The notes below the pieces were generated by a model. It was not told where the DNA came from and did no database searches. It saw only the letters and a program-made list of their open reading frames with translations. Source: Crenothrix polyspora (GTDB lineage: Bacteria; Pseudomonadota; Gammaproteobacteria; Methylococcales; Methylomonadaceae). Taken from it: a stretch of DNA of 9,570 bases. The DNA lies in NCBI GenBank assembly GCA_945903675.1, contig CAMDOP010000114.1, positions 1 to 9,570 on the forward strand, written 5' to 3'. Of this stretch, positions 1 to 6,006 are shown in pieces (within the stretch, counting starts at the first letter, position 1; every line of letters starts with the position of its first letter). The position numbers were made by a program, and so were the translations under genes.

Positions 1-1059
1 CAAGTCAGGGAAGCCTGCTTACGTGAAATTAAACGCGGTGGCCAAGTGTTTTTTCTGCATAACGATGTTAAAAGTATGGAGAAAATTGCCTTGCAACTAG
101 AGGCCTTAATACCCGAAGCACGTATTGAAATTGCCCATGGGCAAATGCCAGAGCGTGAACTAGAGCGCATTATGTTGGACTTTTATCATCAACGCTTTAA
201 TTTGTTGTTGTGCTCTACCATTATTGAAAGCGGCATCGATATACCCACTGCCAATACCATTATTATTGATAGAGCGGATAAACTGGGTCTTGCGCAGTTG
301 CATCAATTACGTGGTCGAGTCGGACGCTCGCATCATCGGGCTTATGCTTACTTTATTGTGCCGCCTAAAGCAGTGATGAGTAAAGATGCTCTGAAGCGCT
401 TACAGGCGGTAGAAAGCTCCGGCGATTTAGGTGCGGGCTTTATGCTGTCATCTAATGATATGGAAATTCGAGGTGCGGGTGAATTACTAGGCGATGATCA
501 AAGTGGTCAGATTCAGGAGATTGGCTTTACCTTGTATAGTGAATTGCTAGAGCGCGCCGTGACCGCTTTAAAGTCAGGCAAGCAACCCGAACTCGATACG
601 CCTATGGATAGAGGTGCGGAAGTAGATTTACAAACTGCAGCCTTAATTCCAGAAGATTATCTGCCTGATATTCATGCCCGCTTAGTCTTATACAAGCGTA
701 TTTCTAACACGCAAACCACGACAGACTTGCGCGAGTTACAGGTAGAAATGATAGACCGCTTTGGTTTATTACCAGACGCCGTTAAAACCTTATTCAGCGT
801 CACCGAGTTAAAGCAGCAAGCAGAGATACTAGGTATCCGAAAAATAGAAGCCAATGCTGGAGGTGGTCGTATTATCTTTAGTTCAGAACCTCATATTGAT
901 ACGGGTCGCTTAATTAACCTGATACAAACTCAAGCGCAACGCTATAAGTTTGATGGCGTTAATAAACTCAGGTTTATTGAGCCCTTTGAAAGCACCGAGC
1001 AGAAGTTGGAGTTTATTCAGGGTTTGATGGAGATGCTTAGTTTGGAAAATAAAGGCTAA
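1..1059 (+). CDS. mfd: Transcription-repair coupling factor Mfd, C-terminal part (5' end outside window)
   Basis: Mfd is a cytoplasmic DNA translocase that removes RNA polymerase stalled at lesions and recruits UvrA for nucleotide excision repair. The frame is open from base 1, so the visible 352 residues are the C-terminal third of a protein of about 1150 residues. Seen, numbered from the first codon: HGQM (46-49), helicase motif V STIIESGIDIP (72-82), motif VI QLRGRVGR (102-109), then the GAGELLG segment of the translocation (TRG) region, and the C-terminal regulatory domain with DRFGLLPD. Order and spacing follow E. coli Mfd to its normal end, and I see no frameshift. A GTG at 46 is internal and not the start. 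No gene of the same operon follows; the next 462 bp hold no gene. Identification is near certain. Confidence 0.97.
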   Translation, partial: QVREACLREIKRGGQVFFLHNDVKSMEKIALQLEALIPEARIEIAHGQMPERELERIMLDFYHQRFNLLLCSTIIESGIDIPTANTIIIDRADKLGLAQLHQLRGRVGRSHHRAYAYFIVPPKAVMSKDALKRLQAVESSGDLGAGFMLSSNDMEIRGAGELLGDDQSGQIQEIGFTLYSELLERAVTALKSGKQPELDTPMDRGAEVDLQTAALIPEDYLPDIHARLVLYKRISNTQTTTDLRELQVEMIDRFGLLPDAVKTLFSVTELKQQAEILGIRKIEANAGGGRIIFSSEPHIDTGRLINLIQTQAQRYKFDGVNKLRFIEPFESTEQKLEFIQGLMEMLSLENKG

Positions 1060-1076
1060 GGGCTAAAGGTCTAGGC

Positions 1077-1101
1077 GGGACGGAGTTTGTAGCCCCGTCC
1101 C
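1077..1101. repeat. GC-rich hairpin after mfd (possible REP-like repeat or terminator)
   Basis: GGGACGG (1077-1083) and CCGTCCC (1095-1101) form a perfect 7-bp stem around an 11-base loop, 17 bp after the mfd stop codon. No run of T follows, so it is a poor match to an intrinsic terminator. The compact GC-rich form in an intergenic position recalls dispersed palindromic (REP-like) units, but no second copy is in this window. Confidence 0.5.
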
Positions 1102-1432
1102 TAGCATTTAACTTTTCGAAAGTTATTGAAGCATCAAAACGTTTCGGCTGCGGTTGCAACCCCCGGCCGGCACCCAAGTAAAGATGATAGGCTTAACCCT
1201 TCGTCCTGAGCCTTTTGTCTGCTCTCTGTAATGCTTAACAGGCGCCTAGATAGAGTAACAGTTGTCGGTCAAGCACAGCGCACTCGGTAAAATAAAAAGT
1301 TAACACGGCTAATGATCGGTAGCTACACGCTTTTGCATATCGACTTATCGTCGGGGTAGCTAGAGGCGACTCCACAATAAGTTTAGCTTAAGCTAGGATT
1401 TTGGATCCAATGTTTTTTCATGTGTGTTCTCT

Positions 1433-1456
1433 GTCACTATCGCGTAATATAGTGAC
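1433..1456. repeat. 8-bp perfect dyad upstream of rnt
   Basis: GTCACTAT (1433-1440) and ATAGTGAC (1449-1456) are perfect inverted repeats around CGCGTAAT. The dyad ends 65 bp before the rnt start codon. The position would suit an operator or a leader hairpin, but no regulator can be named from sequence. Confidence 0.45.
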
Positions 1457-1521
1457 GACTAGCGGTACTCTATAGGTAACGCATTTCTTGATTTTGATAG
1501 CCTTGGATAGACCCCCTTATA

Positions 1522-2157
1522 ATGGACAACCCCGCAATTCCTTTAGCCCAGCGATTCAGAGGCTATCTACCTGTCATTGTTGATATAGAAACCGCTGGCT
1601 TTAATCCTAAAAAAAATGCCTTGCTGGAAATAGCTGCGGTTATTGTAGAGATTAATAGTCATAATCAGTTGGAAATCACCGAGCGTTATACGACCCATGT
1701 TGTGCCTTTTAAAAACTCAGAGCTAGATCCTGCCGCACTTAAATTTAATGGGATAGATCCGCATCACCCTTTTCGTATGGCCATTGAAGAAAAAGAAGCC
1801 TTGGAGTTACTTTTTAAACCTATTAAGGCGGCTGTAAAGCGCAACGAATGTACGCGGGCGATATTGGTAGGTCATAATCCGGCTTTTGATATTGGCTTTT
1901 TAAATGCGGCGATTCATCGTACGCAAATAAAGCGTAGTCCTTTCCATCCCTTCAGTACCTTCGATACTGCTACCTTGGGTGGATTAGCTTATCGACAAAC
2001 AGTGTTGGCTAAAATTGCCCATGCCGCTGGTTTAGATTGGGATAATGAAAAAGCGCATTCAGCGTTATATGATGCTGAAAAGACTGCAGAGTTATTTTGT
2101 AAAATTATTAATCGTTGGCATTATTTTGAAGCTAAAGAAATTCAATTAAATGAATAA
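1522..2157 (+). CDS. rnt: Ribonuclease T (DEDDh 3'-5' exoribonuclease)
   Basis: RNase T trims 3' ends of tRNA (end turnover of the CCA), 5S and 23S rRNA, and also acts on single-stranded DNA; it works as a homodimer in the cytoplasm. The 211-residue product is close to the 215 of E. coli. The DEDDh catalytic set is complete: D21 and E23 in VDIETAGF, D123 in HNPAFD, H179 and D184 in AHSALYDAE. FNGIDP (75-80) and FHPFSTFDT (141-149) are also typical. ATG 1522 is the only usable start: an in-frame TAG lies at 1498 with no start codon between. No good ribosome binding site precedes it; the nearest GGA is 14 bases away. It stands alone, convergent with the dolP-like gene, with no clear terminator in the 66-bp gap. 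Confidence 0.95.
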   Translation: MDNPAIPLAQRFRGYLPVIVDIETAGFNPKKNALLEIAAVIVEINSHNQLEITERYTTHVVPFKNSELDPAALKFNGIDPHHPFRMAIEEKEALELLFKPIKAAVKRNECTRAILVGHNPAFDIGFLNAAIHRTQIKRSPFHPFSTFDTATLGGLAYRQTVLAKIAHAAGLDWDNEKAHSALYDAEKTAELFCKIINRWHYFEAKEIQLNE

Positions 2158-2223
2158 ACGAAGCTGGGTAATATCTCGTATTTATAATTAAGCACATAGT
2201 CTCTAAAGTGACAACAGCAGTCC

Positions 2224-2808
2224 TTAGTCAATGTATTCGAATATTGTGACGATTTCCTTGACGCTAGGTTGTAGTTTAGTAATTTTAATCGCGATAGTAC
2301 CTTCTTCTCTGTGTACTAGACCCATCAGATAGACAACACTATTTTCTGTCTTGACTTTAATCATTGAGGGGTAAAAGTCAGGAATAGTCCGTATTTGATT
2401 AAGCGCTGCTTTTATACCTTCGGTGATCAGTTCATCATTATTTCGTGTAGCAGTGTCCCTGGGGTAATCTAGCATTAAATTATTATGCACTAGTTTTACA
2501 TTGGCGATAGCTTGAACAATAGCTATGATGTTTTTGCTAAGTTCTTCATTGGGGGTTTGGCCGGTGACTAAAACAGTGCCATTAAAAGCATTAATGTTAA
2601 CGTGACATTGTTCTTTTAAATGGCGCTCTGAATTAAGTTCTGAATAAGCTTCAGCTTCAATCATCCTATCGGATAATATGACTTCACGCGAGCGACGTTC
2701 TTCTGATAACAGTTGTGCTGTTATTTCTGGTCCTTTAGGCGTTATGGTAGTGCAAGCGACTAATAATAAGTTCTGGCAAAGCAGTAGTAATACAAAGATT
2801 TTTTTCAT
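2224..2808 (-). CDS. dolP: BON-domain outer-membrane lipoprotein, DolP (YraP) family
   Basis: The product is a 194-residue lipoprotein with two BON domains. In E. coli DolP sits in the outer membrane at division sites and helps envelope integrity. Seen: signal peptide MKKIFVLLLL followed by a lipobox LVAC with lipidated C19; residue +2 is T, not D, which fits outer-membrane sorting. BON1 contains INAFNGTVLVTGQTPNEEL and BON2 contains VKTENSVVYLMGLV, both close to DolP. The frame extends to 2847, but ATG 2808 is preferred because it puts the positive residues and hydrophobic core at the N-terminus, has AGG seven bases upstream, and avoids overlap with the preceding gene. It lies 16 bp after the diaA-like gene, so it is probably the last gene of that operon, the same order as in E. 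coli. Confidence 0.9.
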   Translation of the reverse strand: MKKIFVLLLLCQNLLLVACTTITPKGPEITAQLLSEERRSREVILSDRMIEAEAYSELNSERHLKEQCHVNINAFNGTVLVTGQTPNEELSKNIIAIVQAIANVKLVHNNLMLDYPRDTATRNNDELITEGIKAALNQIRTIPDFYPSMIKVKTENSVVYLMGLVHREEGTIAIKITKLQPSVKEIVTIFEYID

Positions 2809-2824
2809 GGTTAAGCCTGAAGTG

Positions 2825-3409
2825 TTAGCCGAATAATTGGTGGTCAATCAAGTCGCACAAGCAATGTGTGATCAATACATGAACTTCTTGTATGCGCGTG
2901 TTCGAGGTTGAAGGAACACGGATTTCTATATCAGTTTCATAAAGTAAAGGGGCAATCATGCCGCCATTATTTCCTGTTAGGGCAATAACTAATAATTCTT
3001 TATCATGAGCAGTAGTAATGGCTTTGGCAATATTCGAGGAATGGTTACCATCAGTATAAGTTAGTAAAATATCACCGCTTTGTCCCAATGCGCGTAGTTG
3101 TTTGGCATAAACATCATCAAAGTGATAGTCGTTGGCTATGGCAGTGATGACTGCAGCATCTGTGTTTAATGCGATGACGGGTAATGATGGACGGTCGCGT
3201 TCAAATTGGGTGAGCATGGCAGAAGAAAACAATTGGGCGCTAGTTGCAGAGCGACCATTGCCGCAAGTGAGTATTTTTTTATCATTGAGCAGGGCAGAAA
3301 CCAGTTGTTGTGAAGCATATTCTATAAGCTCACAAAGAGAGGACATAGCCTCTTGTTGTGTTTGAATGCTGTCAGAGAAGTGATTAATAATTCTATCTTG
3401 TAAATTCAT
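2825..3409 (-). CDS. diaA: DiaA-like SIS-domain protein (DnaA initiator-associating family)
   Basis: This 194-residue protein is a single SIS (sugar isomerase) domain of the DiaA/GmhA family. DiaA binds DnaA as a homotetramer and promotes timely replication initiation; GmhA makes heptose 7-phosphate. Evidence for DiaA: the segment PSLPVIALNTD followed by ITAIANDYHFDDVYAKQLRALG, the CLCDLID C-terminus, and the position between yraN and dolP. The terminal L192-F193 match E. coli DiaA L190-F191, which I recall as needed for DnaA binding. The GmhA catalytic glutamate in FAEE is replaced (FSSA, 61-64), so isomerase activity is unlikely, yet H182 aligns with the GmhA catalytic H180 where E. coli DiaA has N. 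The phosphosugar loop CGNGRSA is at 49-55. Start ATG 3409 has no clear ribosome binding site and lies 15 bp after yraN. Confidence 0.88.
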   Translation of the reverse strand: MNLQDRIINHFSDSIQTQQEAMSSLCELIEYASQQLVSALLNDKKILTCGNGRSATSAQLFSSAMLTQFERDRPSLPVIALNTDAAVITAIANDYHFDDVYAKQLRALGQSGDILLTYTDGNHSSNIAKAITTAHDKELLVIALTGNNGGMIAPLLYETDIEIRVPSTSNTRIQEVHVLITHCLCDLIDHQLFG

Positions 3410-3424
3410 GATACGACGAGTTGT

Positions 3425-3790
3425 TTAAAAAGCATTTTGTACCCACTCTATCTTACTATCGCCGGAAATAGCAATAACATCAAAGCGAATTGGACAATCT
3501 GTTGGGTGAGTTGATAAGTAGTGATGAGTTGCCGCTATTATTCGTGATTGTTTCGTCCGTGTTACGCACTCCAAAGCGCTGCCATATTTATCTGTTTTGC
3601 GGAATTTGACTTCGATAATAACCAGTGAGTTTTGGTCGGTCATAATGAGATCGAGTTCACCTTGTTTGCAACGGTAGTTTCGATACACAGATTTAAGGCC
3701 CTTGTTAAGAAGATAGTCGTGCGCCTGTTCTTCGGCATTCTCACCTCTAATTAAGTGTAGTGCCTTGGTTTTGATTTGTGTAAATAACAT
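3425..3790 (-). CDS. yraN: YraN family protein (UPF0102), predicted nuclease fold
   Basis: This 121-residue protein is of the YraN/UPF0102 family, whose fold is related to Holliday-junction resolvases and restriction endonucleases; its cellular role is not settled. Seen: GENAEEQAHDYLLNKGL at the N-terminus (E17), RNYRCKQGELDLI with D47, then IIEVKFR with E60 and K62. This is the order of a PD-(D/E)xK active site, so metal-dependent nuclease activity is possible. VTRTKQSRI and IRFDVIAI complete the family pattern. ATG 3790 has AGAAG seven bases upstream. It is the first gene of a minus-strand set with the diaA-like and dolP-like genes. In E. coli lpoA precedes yraN; here yraN directly faces rsmI. 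Confidence 0.93.
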   Translation of the reverse strand: MLFTQIKTKALHLIRGENAEEQAHDYLLNKGLKSVYRNYRCKQGELDLIMTDQNSLVIIEVKFRKTDKYGSALECVTRTKQSRIIAATHHYLSTHPTDCPIRFDVIAISGDSKIEWVQNAF

Positions 3791-3837
3791 AATCTAGCTT
3801 CTAAGTGTATCTCAGGCGTAATGAGTTGGTATGATGC

Positions 3838-3846
3838 TGATATAAT
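3838..3846 (+). promoter_or_regulatory. Extended -10 promoter for rsmI
   Basis: TGATATAAT is a perfect extended -10 (TGn followed by TATAAT at 3841-3846). No good -35 lies at the usual distance, which extended -10 promoters do not require. Transcription would start near 3853, about 50 bases before the GTG start of rsmI. Confidence 0.6.
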
Positions 3847-3903
3847 TAAGCTCCATTAGGGTACGACACTTTGAAGCGAGCCATAATTATATCTAGGAGT
3901 TAT

Positions 3904-4782
3904 GTGAATAAGAATAATGAACTATTAACTGAGTTTGGCAAATTATACGTTGTTGCTACGCCAATAGGTAATCTAGCCGATATTAGTTATCGAGCGGTTG
4001 AAACTTTAAAGCAAGTTGATTTGATCGCAGCAGAGGATACTCGGCATGTAAAGATGTTGTTACAGCATTATGGGATTACTAATAAGTTGGTTTCCTTGCA
4101 TCAGCATAATGAAGAAAAATATTCCCCAGTATTATTAGATAAATTACGTTCCGGACTCTCTATTGCATTAGTTTCAGATGCAGGTACGCCACTATTGAGT
4201 GATCCTGGTATGCCGCTAGTAAAATTGGTTAAAGAGGCTGGCTTGTATGTTGTGCCTATACCTGGAGCCTGTGCATTAATAGCTGCTTTATCAGCAGCGG
4301 GCTTGCCTGTTACTCAGTTTTCATTTGAGGGTTTTTTGCCTCGCACATCTTCGGCGCGAAAATCCTTTTTCAATGAGCGTGTATTGCTTACGAAAACATG
4401 GGTGTTTTACGAGTCTTGCCATAGAATTCTTGCTACATTGCAGGATATGGCGGAAACAATTCCTTTAGATCGTCAGATTGTTATTGCTAGGGAGTTAACT
4501 AAGTTACATGAAACTATTGTTAAAGCCAGTTTAGGTGAGGCGCTGGATTTGGTGATGCAAAATGATAACATGAGAAAAGGCGAGTTTGTTGTGATCGTTG
4601 ATGGAGCTGTTGAGAATAAAAAAGACAGCGTTATTACCACCGAGCAAGAAAAATTGCTGCAAGTATTATTGAAAGAGGTCTCTATTAAGACTGCAGTTGC
4701 AATGGCTGTCGAACTAACTGGGGTTAGAAAAAAGATATTGTACCAAGCAGCATTAATGATGGGCAAAGAAGCAGATATATAA
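3904..4782 (+). CDS. rsmI: 16S rRNA (cytidine(1402)-2'-O)-methyltransferase RsmI
   Basis: RsmI uses S-adenosylmethionine to methylate the ribose of C1402 in the 16S rRNA decoding centre; RsmH, encoded downstream, methylates the base of the same nucleotide. The fold is the tetrapyrrole methylase type. Seen, numbered from GTG 3904: YVVATPIGNLADIS (15-28), AAEDTRH (42-48), LVSDAGTPLLSDPG (89-102), then SAAGLP, FYESCHRI, ARELTKLHET and KGEFVVIVDG. The frame is open back to a TTG at 3871, but GTG 3904 is preferred: AGGAG lies four bases upstream and the 292-residue product fits the family (E. coli 286). It is divergent from yraN. An ATG-TGA pair at 3902-3907 overlaps the start out of frame and is probably meaningless. 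Confidence 0.96.
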   Translation: MNKNNELLTEFGKLYVVATPIGNLADISYRAVETLKQVDLIAAEDTRHVKMLLQHYGITNKLVSLHQHNEEKYSPVLLDKLRSGLSIALVSDAGTPLLSDPGMPLVKLVKEAGLYVVPIPGACALIAALSAAGLPVTQFSFEGFLPRTSSARKSFFNERVLLTKTWVFYESCHRILATLQDMAETIPLDRQIVIARELTKLHETIVKASLGEALDLVMQNDNMRKGEFVVIVDGAVENKKDSVITTEQEKLLQVLLKEVSIKTAVAMAVELTGVRKKILYQAALMMGKEADI

Positions 4783-4806
4783 GTGTAATATTATCGCCAT
4801 AGCATA

Positions 4807-4830
4807 AACTTAATTGATGTAATTTAAGTT
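4807..4830. repeat. AT-rich dyad after rsmI
   Basis: AACTTAA (4807-4813) and TTAAGTT (4824-4830) form a 7-bp stem with a 10-base loop, 24 bp after the rsmI stop. It lacks GC pairs and a following T run, so it is at best a weak terminator. Confidence 0.3.
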
Positions 4831-4939
4831 GATTGATGGAATTAGAGTAATATAGGTTTTAGGATCAATCATTTACTCAATTCATGCATCATGACAACAT
4901 AGCTTAAATGTTGAATGATTGTAAACGTACTTTGTTTGC

Positions 4940-4969
4940 TTGGTATTACCTCGATTAATCCAGTATACT
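4940..4969 (+). promoter_or_regulatory. rnpB promoter (TTGGTA / TATACT)
   Basis: TTGGTA (4940-4945) and TATACT (4964-4969) are separated by 18 bp. The predicted start, about 7-8 bases after the -10, falls on 4976-4977, exactly where the P1 helix of RNase P RNA begins. The GC-rich stretch between the -10 and the start (GGCGC) resembles the discriminator of stable-RNA promoters under stringent control; that link is inference. Confidence 0.75.
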
Positions 4970-4976
4970 TGGCGCT

Positions 4977-5336
4977 GAAAGAGTTGGCTGGACAGTCGCT
5001 GTTTTATCATTAAGATAAGATGGAGGAAAGTCCGGGCTCCATTGGGCAGAGTGCCAGGTAACGCCTGGGAGGCGTGAGCCTACGGAAAGTGCCGCAGAAA
5101 ATAGACCGCCATTGTTAATTTATTAATGATAGGTAAGGGTGAAAAGGTGCGGTAAGAGCGCACCGCGCAACTGGTAACAGGAGTGGCATGGTAAACCCCA
5201 CTCGGAGCAAGATCAAATAGAGGGACAGACGCGTGGCCCGCGCGGTTCCTGGGTAGATTGCTTGAGCTGCAGGGTGACTTGCAGCCTAGATGAATGGCTG
5301 TTCTCGACAAAACCCGGCTTATAGGCCGACTCTTTC
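4977..5336 (+). ncRNA. rnpB: RNase P RNA component, bacterial type A
   Basis: This is the catalytic RNA that cleaves the 5' leader from pre-tRNA, working with the RnpA protein. The conserved regions occur in the right order: GAGGAAAGTCCGGGC (5' strand of P4, about 5023-5037), GGTAAGGGTGAAAAGG and GGTGCGGTAAGAGCGCACC (about 5132-5164), GGAGCAAGATCAAATAG (about 5204-5220), GGGTAG of the CCA-binding loop region (about 5250), AGATGAAT (about 5288), and ACAAAACCCGGCTTA (3' strand of P4, about 5307-5321). Ends are set by the P1 helix: 4977-4988 pairs with 5325-5336 over 12 bp including a G-U pair. The RNA is about 360 nt, against 377 in E. coli, with a short AT-rich P12 (about 5111-5130). The T-rich tract at 5333-5342 right after P1 may end transcription. 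Confidence 0.98.
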
Positions 5337-5416
5337 TTTTTATTAGCGGCTTATATGAATCTAGGTAAAAGTACAGGGTATTCCATTTAGATTGCGAATG
5401 TTGTTTGTGTCATAAG

Positions 5417-5437
5417 TGCTGATATTCCGTATCAGCA
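5417..5437. repeat. 8-bp perfect dyad downstream of rnpB
   Basis: TGCTGATA (5417-5424) and TATCAGCA (5430-5437) flank TTCCG. The stem is stable enough to form in RNA, but no T run follows, so it is not a standard intrinsic terminator. It lies about 80 bp after the end of rnpB. Confidence 0.45.
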
Positions 5438-5810
5438 GAAGTCAGTTTCGTTCATACCTCTTCTAGTTATTATTTTCTATTACCATACATCGATCTAGCA
5501 TCGATTCGGTATCGCTATTTTTAGTTAAGCTCCCATTGGAATTTTGAATTATTTAGCTGCGCTTCATTTATTCGCTTAATTTTGGCTATTGATTACAGCA
5601 GTTGATTATATTTTAATGCCTGCGTTAGTGTTTTACTAAATCCCCCGTACTTATCATTATTCCCTGTTGATGTTTCTTCTTAATTTAATCCCTTAGGCTA
5701 AAAATTAGCTCCCCTCCCAAATTTATACTTAAAAATAGGGTTGTCTTCATTGGGTGTTGGTGTAATTGGTTCTATCATTATCAAATTGATTTCATCTATG
5801 GTTATTTAAT

Positions 5811-5843
5811 GTTAATTAATTTACTAGAGAGGCATTAATTAAC
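5811..5843. repeat. 10-bp perfect inverted repeat upstream of the mra promoter
   Basis: GTTAATTAAT (5811-5820) and ATTAATTAAC (5834-5843) are perfect inverted copies with a 13-base spacer; each arm carries the palindrome TTAATTAA. Centres of the arms are 23 bp apart, about two helical turns. It lies 75 bp upstream of the -35 of the mra promoter, a plausible place for a regulator dimer pair, though AT-rich DNA gives such repeats by chance more often. Confidence 0.45.
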
Positions 5844-5917
5844 TGATTGATATAAAAGAATAACTTTAGTCCCTATTGGTTTATTTTCAAAAAAGAAAGT
5901 ATTTAATGAAATCTTCC

Positions 5918-5946
5918 TTGACTGGAGGCTGTTTGGAACTTATAGT
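5918..5946 (+). promoter_or_regulatory. dcw (mra) promoter, TTGACT-17-TATAGT
   Basis: TTGACT (5918-5923) and TATAGT (5941-5946) with exactly 17 bp between them make a strong sigma-70 promoter. Transcription should begin near 5953, about 54 bases upstream of the mraZ start. The -10 overlaps the first MraZ box, as expected for autorepression. Confidence 0.8.
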
Positions 5947-5980
5947 GGCGCCAGAGTGGTAAAAAGTGGCGGTAAGTGGT
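5944..5980 (+). promoter_or_regulatory. MraZ operator: four AGTGG boxes at 10-11-bp period
   Basis: AGTGG occurs at 5944-5948, 5955-5959, 5965-5969 and 5975-5979, with start-to-start steps of 11, 10 and 10 bp, each followed by C or T. Direct repeats of this kind (TGGGN in E. coli, AAAGTG-like in mycoplasmas) at helical phase are the known binding sites of the ring-shaped MraZ repressor. They cover the -10 end, the likely start of transcription and the early leader of mraZ. Confidence 0.82.
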
Positions 5981-6006
5981 TATTTTTAGCGAATTTTGGG
6001 GGTTTT

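Larger units (their letters stand above)
1060..1521. other. Gene-free spacer between mfd and rnt, with dyads
   Basis: No convincing coding frame exists on either strand across these 462 bp. The left two thirds look richer in G and C than the AT-rich spacer upstream of mraZ. It contains a GC-rich hairpin just after mfd (1077-1101), a small AACTTT/AAAGTT dyad (1110-1124), a GGTTGCAACC palindrome (1152-1161), a TAGCTTAAGCTA palindrome (1384-1395) and an 8-bp dyad (1433-1456). I could not place a convincing promoter for rnt here. It could be a decayed gene, a repeat-derived spacer or a site of rearrangement; the sequence alone does not decide. Confidence 0.6.
5337..5917. other. Gene-free AT-rich spacer between rnpB and the dcw promoter
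   Basis: About 580 bp with stop codons in all frames and no ORF longer than a few codons. It holds three symmetrical elements: an 8-bp dyad (5417-5437), a pair of CATCGAT sequences 11 bp apart (5488-5505), and a 10-bp inverted repeat (5811-5843). I see no tRNA-like or known riboswitch fold. Possible contents are an upstream regulatory zone for the dcw operon or an unrecognised small RNA, but neither can be shown. Confidence 0.6.

Noticed and set aside
1518..1523. TATAAT as a -10 for rnt
   Set aside because: It overlaps the start codon, so transcription would begin downstream of ATG 1522, and no later in-frame start preserves the catalytic D21 and E23.
2809..2847. Thirteen extra N-terminal codons of the BON lipoprotein
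   Set aside because: They would put the signal peptide inside the protein and overlap the end of the diaA-like gene; ATG 2808 gives a proper lipoprotein signal.
3132..3365. Plus-strand open frame of 77 codons opposite the diaA-like gene
   Set aside because: It lies wholly within a well-supported SIS-domain gene on the other strand and shows no family motif.
3902..3907. ATG-TGA minimal frame overlapping the rsmI start
   Set aside because: A two-codon coincidence with GTG; no evidence that ribosomes use it.
5080..5310. Minus-strand open frame of 76 codons
   Set aside because: It lies inside rnpB, a structured RNA gene; the frame is chance.
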